Shown in pieces: positions 11,825 to 23,680 of a stretch of DNA of 64,000 bases. Position 1 is the first letter of the stretch; each line of letters opens with the position of its first letter. The translations under genes were made by a program, and so were the position numbers. The stretch lies in NCBI GenBank assembly GCA_022495005.1, contig JAGYXB010001327.1, positions 1 through 64,000 of the forward strand. Reading direction: 5' to 3'. The notes under the pieces were generated by a model. That model ran no database searches, was not told the origin of the DNA, and saw nothing but the letters and a program-made list of their open reading frames with translations. Source of the stretch: Rhyacophila brunnea (Eukaryota > Arthropoda > Insecta > Trichoptera > Rhyacophilidae).

Positions 11825-12071
11825 TCGTCGTTGAAACTAGAAAATTGTGTAACTCCGTTTTAATCGAAAATTGACTTTGAATGCCATCTAGTGGCCGTTG
11901 ATAATATCTATCCGTCTTGCAAATTTTGTAATTCCAGAAAAATTGTATCATTGTTAAATCATGGATGATTTCACTCCAAAACCATACATTTGTATAGGAA
12001 ACCATAATGTTTTTGTCTCTCCTGTAAAGTAGTGTTTTTGGAGTTACACAATTTTCTAGTTTCAACGACGA
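11825..12071. mobile_element. Foldback MITE with 31-bp terminal inverted repeats
   Basis: TCGTCGTTGAAACTAGAAAA at 11825 is mirrored by the inverted copy ending at 12071; the paired arms (11825-11855 and 12041-12071) match essentially perfectly over 31 bp. The interior has no open frame beyond a shadow frame on the minus strand. It contains GCCATCTAGTGG at 11883-11894, which fits the CTCF core consensus. It abuts the next element (12076-12354) with only 4 bp between. Confidence 0.78.
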
Positions 12072-12075
12072 ATTA

Positions 12076-12354
12076 TATTCTATACACAATGCTGCTATCG
12101 GCGAAACAAGGGTAGTTTACCTGTTTACCATATTATGTATTGAGGCGGTTAATTTTTACAATAAGTGAACTGTCTGAACTGTCAAAAAGTGCTATGTTTT
12201 AACAGCACTTCTCTTGGCTGTGTTAACTGTTTGAGCGACAGAGACAATTTTGATAGTTTAGACGGCTAACTTATTGTAACAATTATAATACCTCAATACA
12301 TACATATGATAATTACCCTCGATAGCTGCCGATAGCAGCCGTGTGTATAGAATA
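12076..12354. mobile_element. TA-flanked palindromic MITE, copy 1
   Basis: The ends TATTCTATACAC and GTGTGTATAGAATA are inverted, followed inward by GCTGCTATCGGC and its inverse. Internal inverted pieces include TATTGAGG and CCTCAATA. A second copy lies at 26317-26606. Both copies share TTTTAACAGCAC, TCTCTTGGCTGTG and GGCTAACTTATTGTAACAA, then ATAATACCTCAATAC, in the same order. TA at each border is compatible with a Tc1/mariner-type target, but this is not certain. Confidence 0.72.
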
Positions 12355-12850
12355 GATTCGTTGGTATTGATTGTTTTCTTACGATACGATACTGATACCA
12401 AGTAACGATTCATTTTCTTTCGATATGACGGTCTGGTTTTAATGTACCACTGTTAGGTAAATTACCAGGGCTGCCCAATCAGTTTCGTAATATAATGTAC
12501 GCTCCTTATTAAAAACATGTACAACATGCAATCGATAAATTAAAAATAAAACACGAGCTAAAAATTTCTGTATGTATAAATCAATATTTTTAACTGGGAG
12601 TTTAACATTATTTTAAATACATGCCTTTTTCGAATTAATTCAATGAAATTTGCCGACATCGATACAATCAACTACGACGATGCTACGAGTATATAATAAG
12701 CATTCGATTGAACTATAAGTGTACCCCCCTTTTTTGATGTAGATAATCATAAATATTCGAGCGTCATTGCATTTTCAGCCGTTATGTCTTTCTTTAGTAT
12801 GTTTATTTTTTTAAGCTTGTGTTCATTTATTTTATTAGGTTATTAACCCC
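12355..12850. other. AT-rich spacer, no feature seen
   Basis: No open frame or repeat recognised. Confidence 0.4.
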
Positions 12851-13140
12851 CAGCAACTGAAGGCGCCAAGGGATAGAAATCATTTGAATACCCTCAGTAA
12901 ATTATACGATCCCAATTTAGTTTCCCAATTTAGTTTCTTTTTCTTCTTTGTCGCATCATTTTGCTTAGGCTGTAGTCGCTCGTTTCCGCCCTGGCTCGAT
13001 CATGTGGGCGATTTGTCATCCATCAACCTCGCTGGCTCCTTTCCAATGTTTCCTTTCCTGTTCTGGGTCGCCGCTTCAATACGTTGCGTCGCATTTTCCG
13101 TCATCTCTTCTGCAGATATCCCACGTACACTCCCCCAAAA
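12851..13140 (-). pseudogene. Possible LINE 3'-end relic
   Basis: The minus strand reads SVRGISAEEMTENATQRIEA, then GNIGKEPARLMDDKSPT, a stop, and a lysine-rich run. The pattern (ISAEEMTENA..R.....TQN) resembles the final ORF2 segment of RTE-like LINEs and the base composition differs from the flanks. No catalytic motif is left, so confidence is low. Confidence 0.33.
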
Positions 13141-13199
13141 TAATATTAATAATTATGTTTTCTTTTTAATTAATTAATACAACATATACCTAGCTCTAT

Positions 13200-13740
13200 A
13201 TTTTAACACTACAATATATAATGAGGGCCCAATGACAGTAGTGTAGTAATAGGAAAATTACAGACCTACTTAAATATTTATTTATTTAAGAAAACAAAAC
13301 ATTGTGGACTTAACAAATCTAAAATACAGACGTACACAACATGAGATTTACATTATAACAAATATTATACTCACAAGATAGAAGAAGAGAATATATAAAA
13401 TAATATTTAATAATAATAAAAACATACTTAAGTAAGTACAATTTTATACAGAAAATAAAATTTCGAATACAAAATGGGTACATATACGTCGCCGAAAATG
13501 TCTATATCTTTGGGGAGCACATTGACTAGTCTCGCACCCGTCGTTAATGGTCCCTGATAGGCTTGACACGAGGAAACGGTTCCGATCCAGAATAAACCGT
13601 GGCTGCGACCACGTAGGTAATTGCCAGGCGCATGTAAATTCAAATTCATTAGGCCACCAGGATTGGAAACCATCCCTCGCGATAACAGGCAAAAGTGTTT
13701 CAAGGGCAGAAGAGACCTACAAGATTCAAGAGAGTGAAAA
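13200..13740 (-). pseudogene. Possible retroelement 3' end on minus strand
   Basis: Two overlapping minus-strand frames (13703-13428 and 13692-13444) cover a GC-richer block reading GLMNLNLHAPGNYLRGRSHG in one frame. Downstream on the minus strand lies an AT-rich stretch with AATAAATAAATA at about 13275-13287, like a 3' UTR with polyadenylation signals. I do not recognise the protein; a dead LINE 3' end is the best guess. Confidence 0.3.
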
Positions 13741-13860
13741 GTAAGAATTCATTGTAGAAAGACAGTCGGTAAATAATCATTTAACTAATTATCGAAAGAC
13801 AAATAGTCTTAAAATAAAGACATCGAAGAAATTTCTTCTGGACGCGTTCTATATTGTGAC

Positions 13861-14440
13861 TAGAGTTGGGTATTTCCCGAGAAAATCTCAATCTCGAAAT
13901 TCGGGATTCCCCGAAATGATGAAATTTTGAATTCTCGAGATTCGGGATTTCCAAAAAAGAATTCTCGAAAATTCTCGAGATATCAGGAAATTTAAAAAAA
14001 CACCTGAAAAAATCCTAAAATCAGTGTAAAACAGACAAATTCCAAAAAAATATGATATTTTTACTTATATGTAAGAAGTAGGAAAACAAAAATAATTCAA
14101 AACATTACTTATTAAAATAGAATTTCAAAAAACACAGACTGTCAATCGCGTACGCTTTTGAAACACAAAATTCCCTGATGTAGCAAAAATTGCGCTCATT
14201 TTTAGTCGACGTTGGCTTAATTGTGATAAATGCCCCAACAGTCTTTGAACGTTTTGTGTTTCTGTCCACTTTTTTCACATAGAAAATTGTTTTTTCAATT
14301 AATATTTGATAACAAAGAAAAGATTCTCGAGATCCGGGATTTCCCGAAATGTTAAAAATTTCAATTCTCGAGATTCGGGATGGAAAATCTCGAAAATTTC
14401 TCGAGAATTTCCGTCAGGAAATTCCCGAAACCCAACTCTA
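13861..14440. mobile_element. hAT-type MITE, TAGAGTTGGG family, copy 1
   Basis: The element starts TAGAGTTGGGTATTTCCCGAG and ends with the inverse CCCGAAACCCAACTCTA. It is bracketed by a perfect 8-bp duplication ATTGTGAC (13853-13860 and 14441-14448). The subterminal regions are dense in TCTCGAGA-type palindromes and CGGGATTTCC words in both orientations. No transposase. A second copy of the family is at 62718-63289. Confidence 0.92.
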
Positions 14441-14500
14441 ATTGTGACCCCAGAGCCCCTAATGACAGGTATTACGCACTGAACTACGATACCCCTCCTG
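14441..14500 (-). repeat. tRNA-derived SINE head interrupted by the adjacent hAT MITE
   Basis: On the minus strand GGGGTATCGTAGTTCAGTGC contains an A-box-like TAGTTCAGTGCG (14475-14486). The tRNA-like body would continue across the target site of the 13861-14440 MITE into 13853 and below, so the MITE appears to have landed in an older tRNA-like repeat. The B box is eroded. Confidence 0.4.
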
Positions 14501-15279
14501 TAACGCGTATAAATAATTGAATCAAAAGCTATCGTTGTGTTTCCCAATTTCGCTCACCCGAAAGAGTTTGGTAGGTGTGTTTTAAAAGGTTAATAAAGCT
14601 TTGTCACTCTCTGCCTTTTGTAATATAATAAGCACTCAAGAATTAGTATAGTTTCTATGGCACTATGGCAGTATGAGCATCGACGACCATGGCTACCGCC
14701 GTCTGCTGCGGTTTTTCACGTTCACGCCATAGAATAGCTATTCACGTTGTTTGACGTTTGCAATAGTCACGCACTCTCCCCTCCTTCCTTTCCCCTTTGC
14801 CTCTCGTCTTACCAAAAAATGCTAAACCGTTGGCATACATTTCGCATAAAATAGCTCTCCGTTGGTTCTCTCAAGATAGCGCCTTACTTTGACGCATATG
14901 TGTGAGTGTAGATATTATATATTACACATTTGCGCCGTACAGAGGTATTCAACAGAGTTTTGTCTATTCAGTGCTATGCATGCGACCACAATAATTCCAG
15001 CTTTTTGCGACAGTTCTATACCAAAAAAAATATTAAGTTTATCGTACAATATTTTATATCACTCTTAGTTCAATTCGTTTAAAGAAAGACAATTTACGAT
15101 TTGGTCAAAGCTGTTCTCTTCTATAATGCGTGCTATTTTCGTCGTTTTTGATTTTACGAATTTTCATTCTCATGTTTTAAATTTTTTTTTGTTGATTAAT
15201 AATATTATTATAATGACACCCAAACCAGAAAGGTGGTAAGATCATTAGGAGAAGAGAAGCTCAACATATCTATCGTCAC
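14501..15279. other. Unassigned spacer with a GC-richer patch at 14650-14900
   Basis: The patch contains a C/T-rich run near 14775-14810 and no open frame. No transposon ends. Confidence 0.35.
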
Positions 15280-15289
15280 GTCACGTGAC
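15280..15289. promoter_or_regulatory. E-box palindrome GTCACGTGAC
   Basis: A perfect 10-bp palindrome centred on CACGTG, preceded by a further CGTCAC. It matches the class of sites bound by Mitf/TFEB and Myc/Max-type bHLH-zipper proteins. Occupancy cannot be judged from sequence alone. Confidence 0.35.
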
Positions 15290-15427
15290 TTCGTGCTCTT
15301 TTTTCTAATGGTGGGTAAATTTCATTAACTGTTTTATAGATTGATAAATTTAAATGTTGTGCAAGACACTACGGTTTGATATAATATCTATCTCAAAAGC
15401 ATCGTGTGTAATCAAACATAATTTGCA

Positions 15428-15502
15428 ATGGACCAGGATTGAACCGCGATTAGGGCCATTTAGATCCCACATCAGATGCAAGAACTCATACGAGGATAAC
15501 CT
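15428..15502 (-). repeat. tRNA-like SINE fragment
   Basis: The minus strand contains GCGGTTCAATCCT (inverse at 15435-15447), a good B-box/T-arm sequence, with a weak A-box-like region about 50 bp upstream near 15490. It does not fold as a complete tRNA. Confidence 0.4.
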
Positions 15503-16595
15503 ATGTATCTAATTTGCATGTGGTTGTCAAGTTTTATTTGCGGTGAATTTGCATAGTTGTGTGTGTGTTTTTTTATTGTGTGCGTTGGCGTGTATGGATT
15601 GAAAATTTTCGGCACTGTGTCAATGTGGTAGGCAGTGCCTTACGCATCGATTACTTAACCCTGGATTGATTAGACGATTTTTTGCCTTGTTTCCAATTAA
15701 TTGGGGTTGTTTATTGCAGTGCTCCTTACACTAATATTAATACGAAATACGAATTGGTATTACAATGGTGCACAAAATACGACTGATTTTCATTTTCATT
15801 ATCATCTTTCATTGATTATGATGTTACAATCTCAGGTCTGCGATAATAATACAATAAATTCTAAAAAAATATGACCTCTTGGCTTATCAATAGTAGGATA
15901 AATTGACAGTAATAATTCTGTGGTTTCGGGGTAAAAGTGCTTAAGACAGTTTGGTTGCAGCGGGGACTGAAATAAATCACCGTTTTCAAAATACTCTTGC
16001 TTAGAAGTTAATTCACGTAGGTACCCTACTTACTTATATATATATTTTTTTTTAAATTTATTTTACATTATTTATGTAAGTATAATTTAGTTTTTGATAT
16101 AGTGTTGTATTCAATGTTTTGAATAAGTAATTTCACTTAAAGTTAAAAACGATTTTCTCAATTGAAGCAATTTCTACAAATTAGAATAGGTATCTATTTT
16201 ATTTATTTTGCTTACACGTGACCAATATCAATGATTTTCAAAAAAAAACACTATTCTTTACACATATTGGCATTAAAATCTTAATTTCGAAAAAACGCGT
16301 CGTTAAGAACGTTTACCGCAACCACGGAATTATTTTATGTACTTACCTATTATGATTTTGCCATATTTATCGGTCAATAATTATCGACATAAGCGACATA
16401 AATCGACCTACCTATGCATTTAAATTATTATGGTATTTTTAATATTGTTAGCTGGTTAGCATATGAATAATATACATTTACGCATTCATATAAAATGGTG
16501 GTAAAAAGAGCTGATTTCAACTACATATTAGAATAAGGATATGGAAATTTACTGCGTTTCTGATATTCTATTATATTTTCGTTATTCAATATAAC
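15503..16595. other. Unassigned spacer
   Basis: A GT-rich, moderately complex stretch at 15530-15720 contains the homeodomain-type word CAATTAATTG (about 15695). The rest is AT-rich with nothing recognised. Confidence 0.35.
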
Positions 16596-16603
16596 ATAAT
16601 ATG

Positions 16604-16856
16604 CAGCGCTCGAAATGAAAAAGTTTTCGAACCGGAGCGCTCAACAAAAAGATTTATTGATTGATTTATAAGATTTATAACATAGTTATAAATTTTTATG
16701 TGTATTTTATAAAAATAAGTGTGTTGGTTTTTTTTTTGTTATGTGACTTATCTAGCTCAGACTTAAATTATTTTCTCCACGAGACGGAACGATAATTTTA
16801 TCTATTTTACGAACCGGAACGGCGCTCCGGTGCGTTCCGGTCCATTTCGAGCCCTG
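16604..16856. mobile_element. Short hAT-type MITE (GCTCGAAATG ends)
   Basis: The left end CAGCGCTCGAAATG and the right end CATTTCGAGCCCTG are inverted. Inside each end lie GAACCGGAGCGC and its near inverse GGCGCTCCGGTGCG. The flanks ATAATATG (16596-16603) and TTAATATC (16857-16864) agree at 6 of 8 positions, an aged 8-bp duplication. The interior is AT-rich and non-coding. Confidence 0.78.
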
Positions 16857-16864
16857 TTAATATC

Positions 16865-18559
16865 GACCGGTATTGAATAATATAATATATTGTTATTGCC
16901 TCATTCGACTGCAGTTGTGCAGCGTAAAAAAATTCCAATGATAACGACTGTCTTCCTTGACGTGATCCTTACCAATTAATTGAGTCAGCATTTACTTGGT
17001 AGAATTCCAATTTACAAATGATAATTTAAATTACTTATATTCAATTCTACACGGTGTTTTAAAGTCGATTGCTCTTTCAGTTTTACTACCATTATCAAGA
17101 CAACAACCGAACTTCACTCTAAACTATGATAACTTTCGAAAATTATCTTTATAAAAAATCTGTCCACAATAAACGAGACGTTTTAATTATTTTTAGATCT
17201 AATTTTCGAATAAATAAACACCCGTATGACCTATTTTCCTTTCTGAAAGAGAATTTGACCATAATCAAATTCGAGAGTTTATTTAGTTTTTTGGTTACAG
17301 TATAGGTACATAGGTACTTACTCAGATTTCGTACAAAAAGAAAAATATACCAATCTTTAAGGTGCCGGATTTTTTTTCATGTAGGTAGGTACGTAAAAAT
17401 AATATACTCACAATTTTTAAAATAAAGGATATCCGTGCTATGTAATTTAATTAGTATCTGCAACTAACAATGAAATTAGTCGTCCATTTATTTTGTGCAT
17501 TTTTAGTTATTTGCATGAAATCGTAATACATAATCTATACTTATATTAATCGTTTTTAGTGAATTGTATGAGTGTATTGGTTGTTTTTGCCAATTTTTTT
17601 TTCGTATTTGTGTATTTGCAGTTTTATGCGAATGTACACCAGTGTTCGTTGACTTATCTAGTTGCGCGTGTATCTGTTTCTGCAATTTTGACAAAAACAC
17701 TTGGAGGACCGCTAAACTAAAATATAACACAACTGTGCTGCACAAAATTTTGTATGCATGATGGATAATACTATAATAAGTTAGTACTTGTGTTGTATTC
17801 TACATTGACCGAACTGAAACTTGACATACCTACCTATATACAGTATTTTACGATTTATTACCTACCTAAGTAAAATGATTTTTATTACGTTAACAGTTTT
17901 TATTTTAGTATTTTTGGTTACATAATGACTTCTGCGTTAACAGAATTAACTTTGAATTCGACAATTAAACTTGACATTGTCGAGTGTTGACCTGTCACAC
18001 ATGTCACACATCCTTGTTGTTACAAAGCATACCTACTGTCAGATTATTATGTTTCTTGTAGTCTCACATACGTTGTTTATAAGTAGGCACAAAACTATTT
18101 GATGATTATAAAATAGGGTTTCTTTTGAAAATAAATGATTATTTTGATACAAATCACCAATGTCAAATCGATATTATGTTATTTTAATTTTAGAACTTAA
18201 TAATACCTACGTGTTATATTATACTGAATATGGAAAAGTATTAGGTAAGTACTTAAGTAGGTACGGTACTTACATTTTTTTTTTTAATATTTTTTTTCCT
18301 ATGCTTTCTTAAATTCGTAAGTATTTAATGAATACTATCTAATTGTAGGTACCTAAGTAAAATTTATATAGTATCTTGATTATTGATTATGATTTCTGTT
18401 GAATTGAAAAATTCAATAATAAATTTTATATATAATCAATCTGAGTTTTAGAATGTCAGTATAAAAATGTAGCGTGTGTGCTATGTGTGCATGTATTATG
18501 TATGTTTATTTATAAATTTATAATATTAGTTTGTATCAAATATAGATGGGAGTGTGTTG
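16865..18559. other. AT-rich spacer, no gene seen
   Basis: Paired shadow frames on both strands at 17503-17761 have no resemblance to known proteins. Several TAGGTA/TACCTA strings occur around 17825-18360. Confidence 0.4.
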
Positions 18560-18910
18560 GTATAGTGTGTGTATGCTGGCAGCACACGGCACTCTGCACA
18601 CGCCAGGGTCAGCATCGGCGAGGGTATTGCCCTGCTCACACCATTGCAAGGCCACCAGGGCGGTAGCCATAGCGACGACTTGCCGCTCGCTTCCGCCTTA
18701 TTTTGTTTTATTTATTCGCCGCGTCTGCTGGTGGCCAATGTGCCAAATATCCATCCCCTGCCGCTATACAAATCGCTCGCACAAAGGGCCGACAATATAA
18801 CCAGCCTGTATTATTAACTGCGCGCAATTTGTAAATTTTGATTGGCAGTCGTATCGTTTGATAGGGCAAAGTTTTTTCGCAATGCATAAAAATCCACGAC
18901 CCGCACATAT
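18560..18910. promoter_or_regulatory. GC-rich complex island, candidate enhancer
   Basis: A sharp change in composition from AT-rich flanks. It has three overlapping plus-strand frames of 60-85 codons that match nothing, which suggests composition and not coding. It lacks repeats and transposon ends and contains Hox/Cad-type TTTATT and CATAAAAA words and ATTGGC/GCCAAT boxes (18731, 18841). The appearance fits a conserved regulatory element, but conservation cannot be tested here. Confidence 0.33.
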
Positions 18911-21900
18911 TGGAAAGCTTGTATTCCGAAAATAACACACCTTCCATAATATTGCGCCAGTAATACTGGAAAATTATTATTTCAACCATTGTAAAATTTA
19001 TCATCCAAATTAAGTACTATTTTAGTGTATTAATTACATTTTTATGGTAAAAGGAATCCGATAAACCTTATATCTCGTATATTGTTAAATAATTGCAAGC
19101 TCTATTTAATTATCAATTATAATTAGCGTAAATGCACAGAAATGTTTCAATTACAATAAATTATAAAAATGCATTATGCCTACTAAAGTATTTATGTTGA
19201 ATGCTATTTTCATCCCTCAGTTACGATTTCCTGTTATTCTTTACTGACAGTAAAATATGTTACCTACCCCTGTTTGATAGCTTTGATAATATCCAGTTTC
19301 GACAGTGAAAAATAAATTGACCATATGTTTTTAAATCTGGGATAATGCCTTTTCATAACTATTTTTTGTTGGTAAACCTGTACAAATAGTTATTTGAATA
19401 TAAATACTATAAATAACAAACAAATGTAAATAGTTTGATTATTGTTTTATATTAATGTTAATACATTGGCATTATAGGAAAGGTTTCAAGACTGCGATGT
19501 TATTGTATTAGTATAAAATGACATCATTTTTTAGATCATTAGACTATGACCCAAAGACAAAACATTGTGAAATAAAAAGGTCCTTTGAATAAGAAGAGAC
19601 GTCGAATTAAGTGTCAGCGGAATGTCTAGATCCTTTCATCTCAGCGGGAGGGGTTAGACAGAATGGTGGGAGACTTTGTTATATAATGCTGGGCAATTGT
19701 TGTTCCTCCCCATGCTTTTAACTCAAACCATAGTCCGTTGCGATAGTGACGTACGGTGGGCAAAGTCTTCTAGACGTCTCGACATCTCTCACAGTCTTCT
19801 TGTCTTCTCTTTCTGTTTCTTCTTTGACCAATTTTCCCCCGCCCTTCATTCATGTTCACCTTGATACTCGAGGCCCATAAATTATCTTATCTTCTTATTT
19901 TCAGGGTAAACTAATGTCTCTTCCTACGTTATTCTAATTGAAAATAGTATTGGATTATTTTCGTTTGATTTTCATTATTTTTGCAAGTGTTGAATATTAT
20001 TTCAACATTAAACGCTTTTATTTTATAGCGACCGATTTGATCACACTATTTATTGAATGTGTCCGTACATAATTTAATTGAAATACAATAATTAAGTGTT
20101 ATCTCTTACGGACAGAATAAAATATTAATTTTTAAACACACAATCAATTATTTATCATAACGTGCCATTTTTGCCGTGAAAACACCTCGATGTTTTTAGA
20201 TAGTAATTCATATTGTTTGTTATTATCTAATTCTATTACCGATGTAAACTCTTAGCCTACGTAGGTACCTTTACATTTTACAATAATTGATTTGCGATCT
20301 GTGTATCTATCGACAAAAACAAAATACCGATCAGTGGAAGACAACTTTGCGATTTACGATCAGGTCGGCTCGAGTACACCACTGGTTGTTATGAATGTCA
20401 GATTATGTGGACTTAATGCGAGTGTGGGCCTCCGAAAACTTCGCGCAAATAATATTACCGCATACACGCACACAACTTATCTCTCGCTATGTAACACCAC
20501 GCACACATCCATAACTTGATTATCGCGCATATAAATATTTTTTTTGTTACGGGTGAGCTCTAAATGAATTTTTATTTGCAGTAAGATGGTACCTACCTAC
20601 CTAATATCCGTGAAATGAATGCTTTTCCACGTCCAAAGCTTTTCTAGAAAAACACTTTTTTTATATTCATTCGAGCTTCTCTTTCTCAGAATCGTACACG
20701 GAAGCTACATATCTAATGGATTTTCTTGATTATTCATTTTCTTATAACTAAAAATAATTGGTGATTTTTTATACTCTGAACTCAGTAATATATTTTAAAG
20801 TACGGTATCATTTGTAACAGAAAACAAAAGGGAAATCATCGCTTGTATCTTAGTTGTTACAATAGTGTTAACATTACATAGTTGCATTATCGTCGGCTTG
20901 GTGGAGAAAGCAACTATTTTTGTAGAATATTTACCGAAATGTACCTACCTATATTATATAGGATTGTACCATTGTGAGAAATATCAAGATCATTAAAAAA
21001 TATATATTGACAGTGATAATAATATTTATAATAATAACAGTATTTTTATAGATCAGTAGATATTATTTGCTTTTCATTAAAAAAACGTAATACCTATACA
21101 TTTATATGTATTATTGAGAGTTTTATCAAAATGCAGTTGAGGCTTGGAAGTTGTTTATTTTTATAGTTTTTTCATAAATATTAAATTAGGTAGGTATGTT
21201 TATTACACACAATAATAATATGATCAGTGATCACGATGTTTTTAAACCCTATTTGTATAAATACTTGTTGGCGATGTTCTCATCCGAAGGGACCGATTAT
21301 GATCAAACTGATAACAACTACTGACACATCTATATTTTGTAGAAAAACAGTTTATAACTACCTACATAATTTATTGCCATTTTTGCAGCACTCAGTGGAG
21401 AGTTTTTTATACGCACGATATTCCTGCATGCACCACTACTTTACAATAGTAGCGTAGCGTACACACGTCGAATGCAGAAGTGTGCGTTCGCGATATCAAC
21501 ACACGTAAACGAAGTAGGAAGTGGTGTGACGTTGCATCGTTTCGCGCGCTTCTCGGTCGCAATTCGTTAGAACGTTAAAAAAATTTGAACTTCAAAAATG
21601 GAACCGCTTCTAGCCGCGCCTATTATCTCTAAACCGCGGGAGTTATATTTTTTTTCGATTAAACTATTTTGGTATATAATGTGCATTTTAATTCTATGAT
21701 AGAAAAATAACAAAATTAAATGTGTTTTACGATTAATACATTTTCTATTTTTATTATCTGAGGAAGTAAATAAAAATGTTCGCAGTATGTTAGTTCCTGG
21801 TCAGAAAACAATATTTACTAATTATTACTACTTAACTGTGTATGATGCCCAAATGGTTTTCATGATGTTTAAAGTTCTCAGCGCCTCCCCGTACAACCCC

Positions 21901-22589
21901 ATTGTCGTTTACGTGACTCAGATTGTATTCGAAGACAAATATACATAATATAATTATTGCAATGAGTCGACTATGGTTTTACAGCGTAAACATGTTTCAA
22001 CGATGCTTAATATGCATATAAATAATAAAATCTATTCATTTTACTATATTATTCTTTCGACGCTGCAACTTACGTAACCATTTTGTTTATTATCATCTTT
22101 ACGGTAGCGATGAAATTGGCATCCATTTTTTTGGTAACATTGGTTACCTACTTATTTTATAGAACAGCTGGTAATTTGATAATATATGTATACCTATGCA
22201 GGTATATTTAAATATTTTGTTAGGAAGGTATCTACATTATGATATACCACAATATTCACAATACATACATGATTGACTATGTAGGTACCTATCGATAATG
22301 TCCAACTGCCACTTTAATCTCAGAACCAAACAACTACATACTAACCCAAGCTATTTTTTGTAGCACTCCTTTTTTGGTGTCTCTATCAACTAGTCAACTT
22401 TAGCCAGATTAGCATTAGATGCAAAACGAATTATTTAGGTGAGCAGATAGCAGGTACCTAAATCAAATTTTAGTTTGTAGGTAGGTACTTATTCAAACTA
22501 TAATTTTTCTCTTTTACATAAATAAATAAATTATTGTCGATCGGCATATTACAAACACAGCAATTATTGAACAAGATAATCTATGAATT
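18911..22589. other. Long AT-rich stretch, no gene or repeat identified
   Basis: Short frames at 19676-19864, 20292-20519 and 21227-21457 are unremarkable. A moderately GC-rich patch with CGCGCGC-type words lies at 21450-21640. TAGGTACCTA-type strings recur (for example at 20589 and 22281). Confidence 0.4.
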
Positions 22590-22752
22590 TTATTTTTACG
22601 AGAACTGGGTGTTGCTTGCTCAACCCAATAGGTCCATACTCTGACTCCAAACACGAATTTAAAAACCCTATGAGTATTTGCCAGACTCAAGATTCGAACG
22701 GGGGACCCACAACAATATAAGCCGACGCGTAAGCCGCTCAGCCATCGTGGAA
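22590..22752 (-). repeat. tRNA-derived SINE
   Basis: The minus strand opens near 22750 with GATGGCTGAGCGGCTTACGC, a good A box (22733-22744). CCGTTCGAATC, a clear B box (22691-22701), follows about 35 bp later at normal tRNA spacing. A further 100 bp of body continues down to about 22590. The head is leucine/serine-like in its A box but does not form a complete cloverleaf, which indicates a SINE and not a tRNA gene. Confidence 0.65.
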
Positions 22753-23039
22753 GTTTAGATAGATGGTTAAATATAACGATTAATCGCGCACGATAAAAAA
22801 TCTATTAATTTATTTCGGTTTTTTTTATAAACTATTAATAATTATTACTTGATATTCAAAAGGTCACCAAAAAAAGTAATTTTGATAATCCCTAGTAGCG
22901 ATATACCTATCTAGATATTCAATCGCTTAAAATATTTTTCTTAGTATATACCTAATGCTATTTTATGTAAAATCGTTTGTATCCACAATGTTTGATTGTA
23001 AGTCATTAAATTTTTGCTCTGGACCAAACATATCGATTC

Positions 23040-23155
23040 ATCGATTCGAAAAGCCTCACGGAATTTTGACCGAGCAGAATGAATCGAACCCGCGATCCAT
23101 GGAGCAAGAGGCGAGCGTAATAATGTAACTTATGTAAGTACCTACTCTAATCCAC
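23040..23155 (-). repeat. tRNA-derived SINE fragment
   Basis: The minus strand has a perfect B box GGGTTCGATTC (23081-23091), preceded by CGCTCGCCTCTTGCTCC, which looks like a tRNA anticodon-arm remnant. The A-box side near 23150 (CCACCGTGGATTAGAGTAGG) is disturbed by an inserted TAGGTACTTACATAAG-like string. Confidence 0.58.
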
Positions 23156-23680
23156 GGTGGGCGCAGATATTAATAGCATTCAAAATTGCGCAATACTCCA
23201 CCCCACAACATATTGTAAGTACTTACTACACGAATAAATAGTTTATAAACATAGAGAAAAAATAACCAGTTTTATTACATCCTCTTGATTTAAACGAGAT
23301 AGGGAGGGTATCGGTCCTCTTTCACATTTTTATAATTATACTTATTGGCTTGTTACAAAATTTCATTTTATATAGTTATTTATTATTTAACGTGAGCTTC
23401 TAGAAAGTTTTCAATTTACAAGCTGAATGTCTGTTTCATTTTTTTGTTCCTAATATTTATAACACTTTTATCACTGAAGATTGTATATGAAGTGTCGCGC
23501 GTCTTTTCAGCTGCACCGTTTTTTCGGTCTCGTAGTCCAAAAGCTTGATTTAAGCTTCTAAATATAAATCAAAAATCATCTAGGCCTAGATTAAGCCATT
23601 CAATACTCATTATATTATAATGAAGTTTGAATTGGAAAATCAATACTATCGACAGAGGGTACTTGATGGAATTTGAATTC

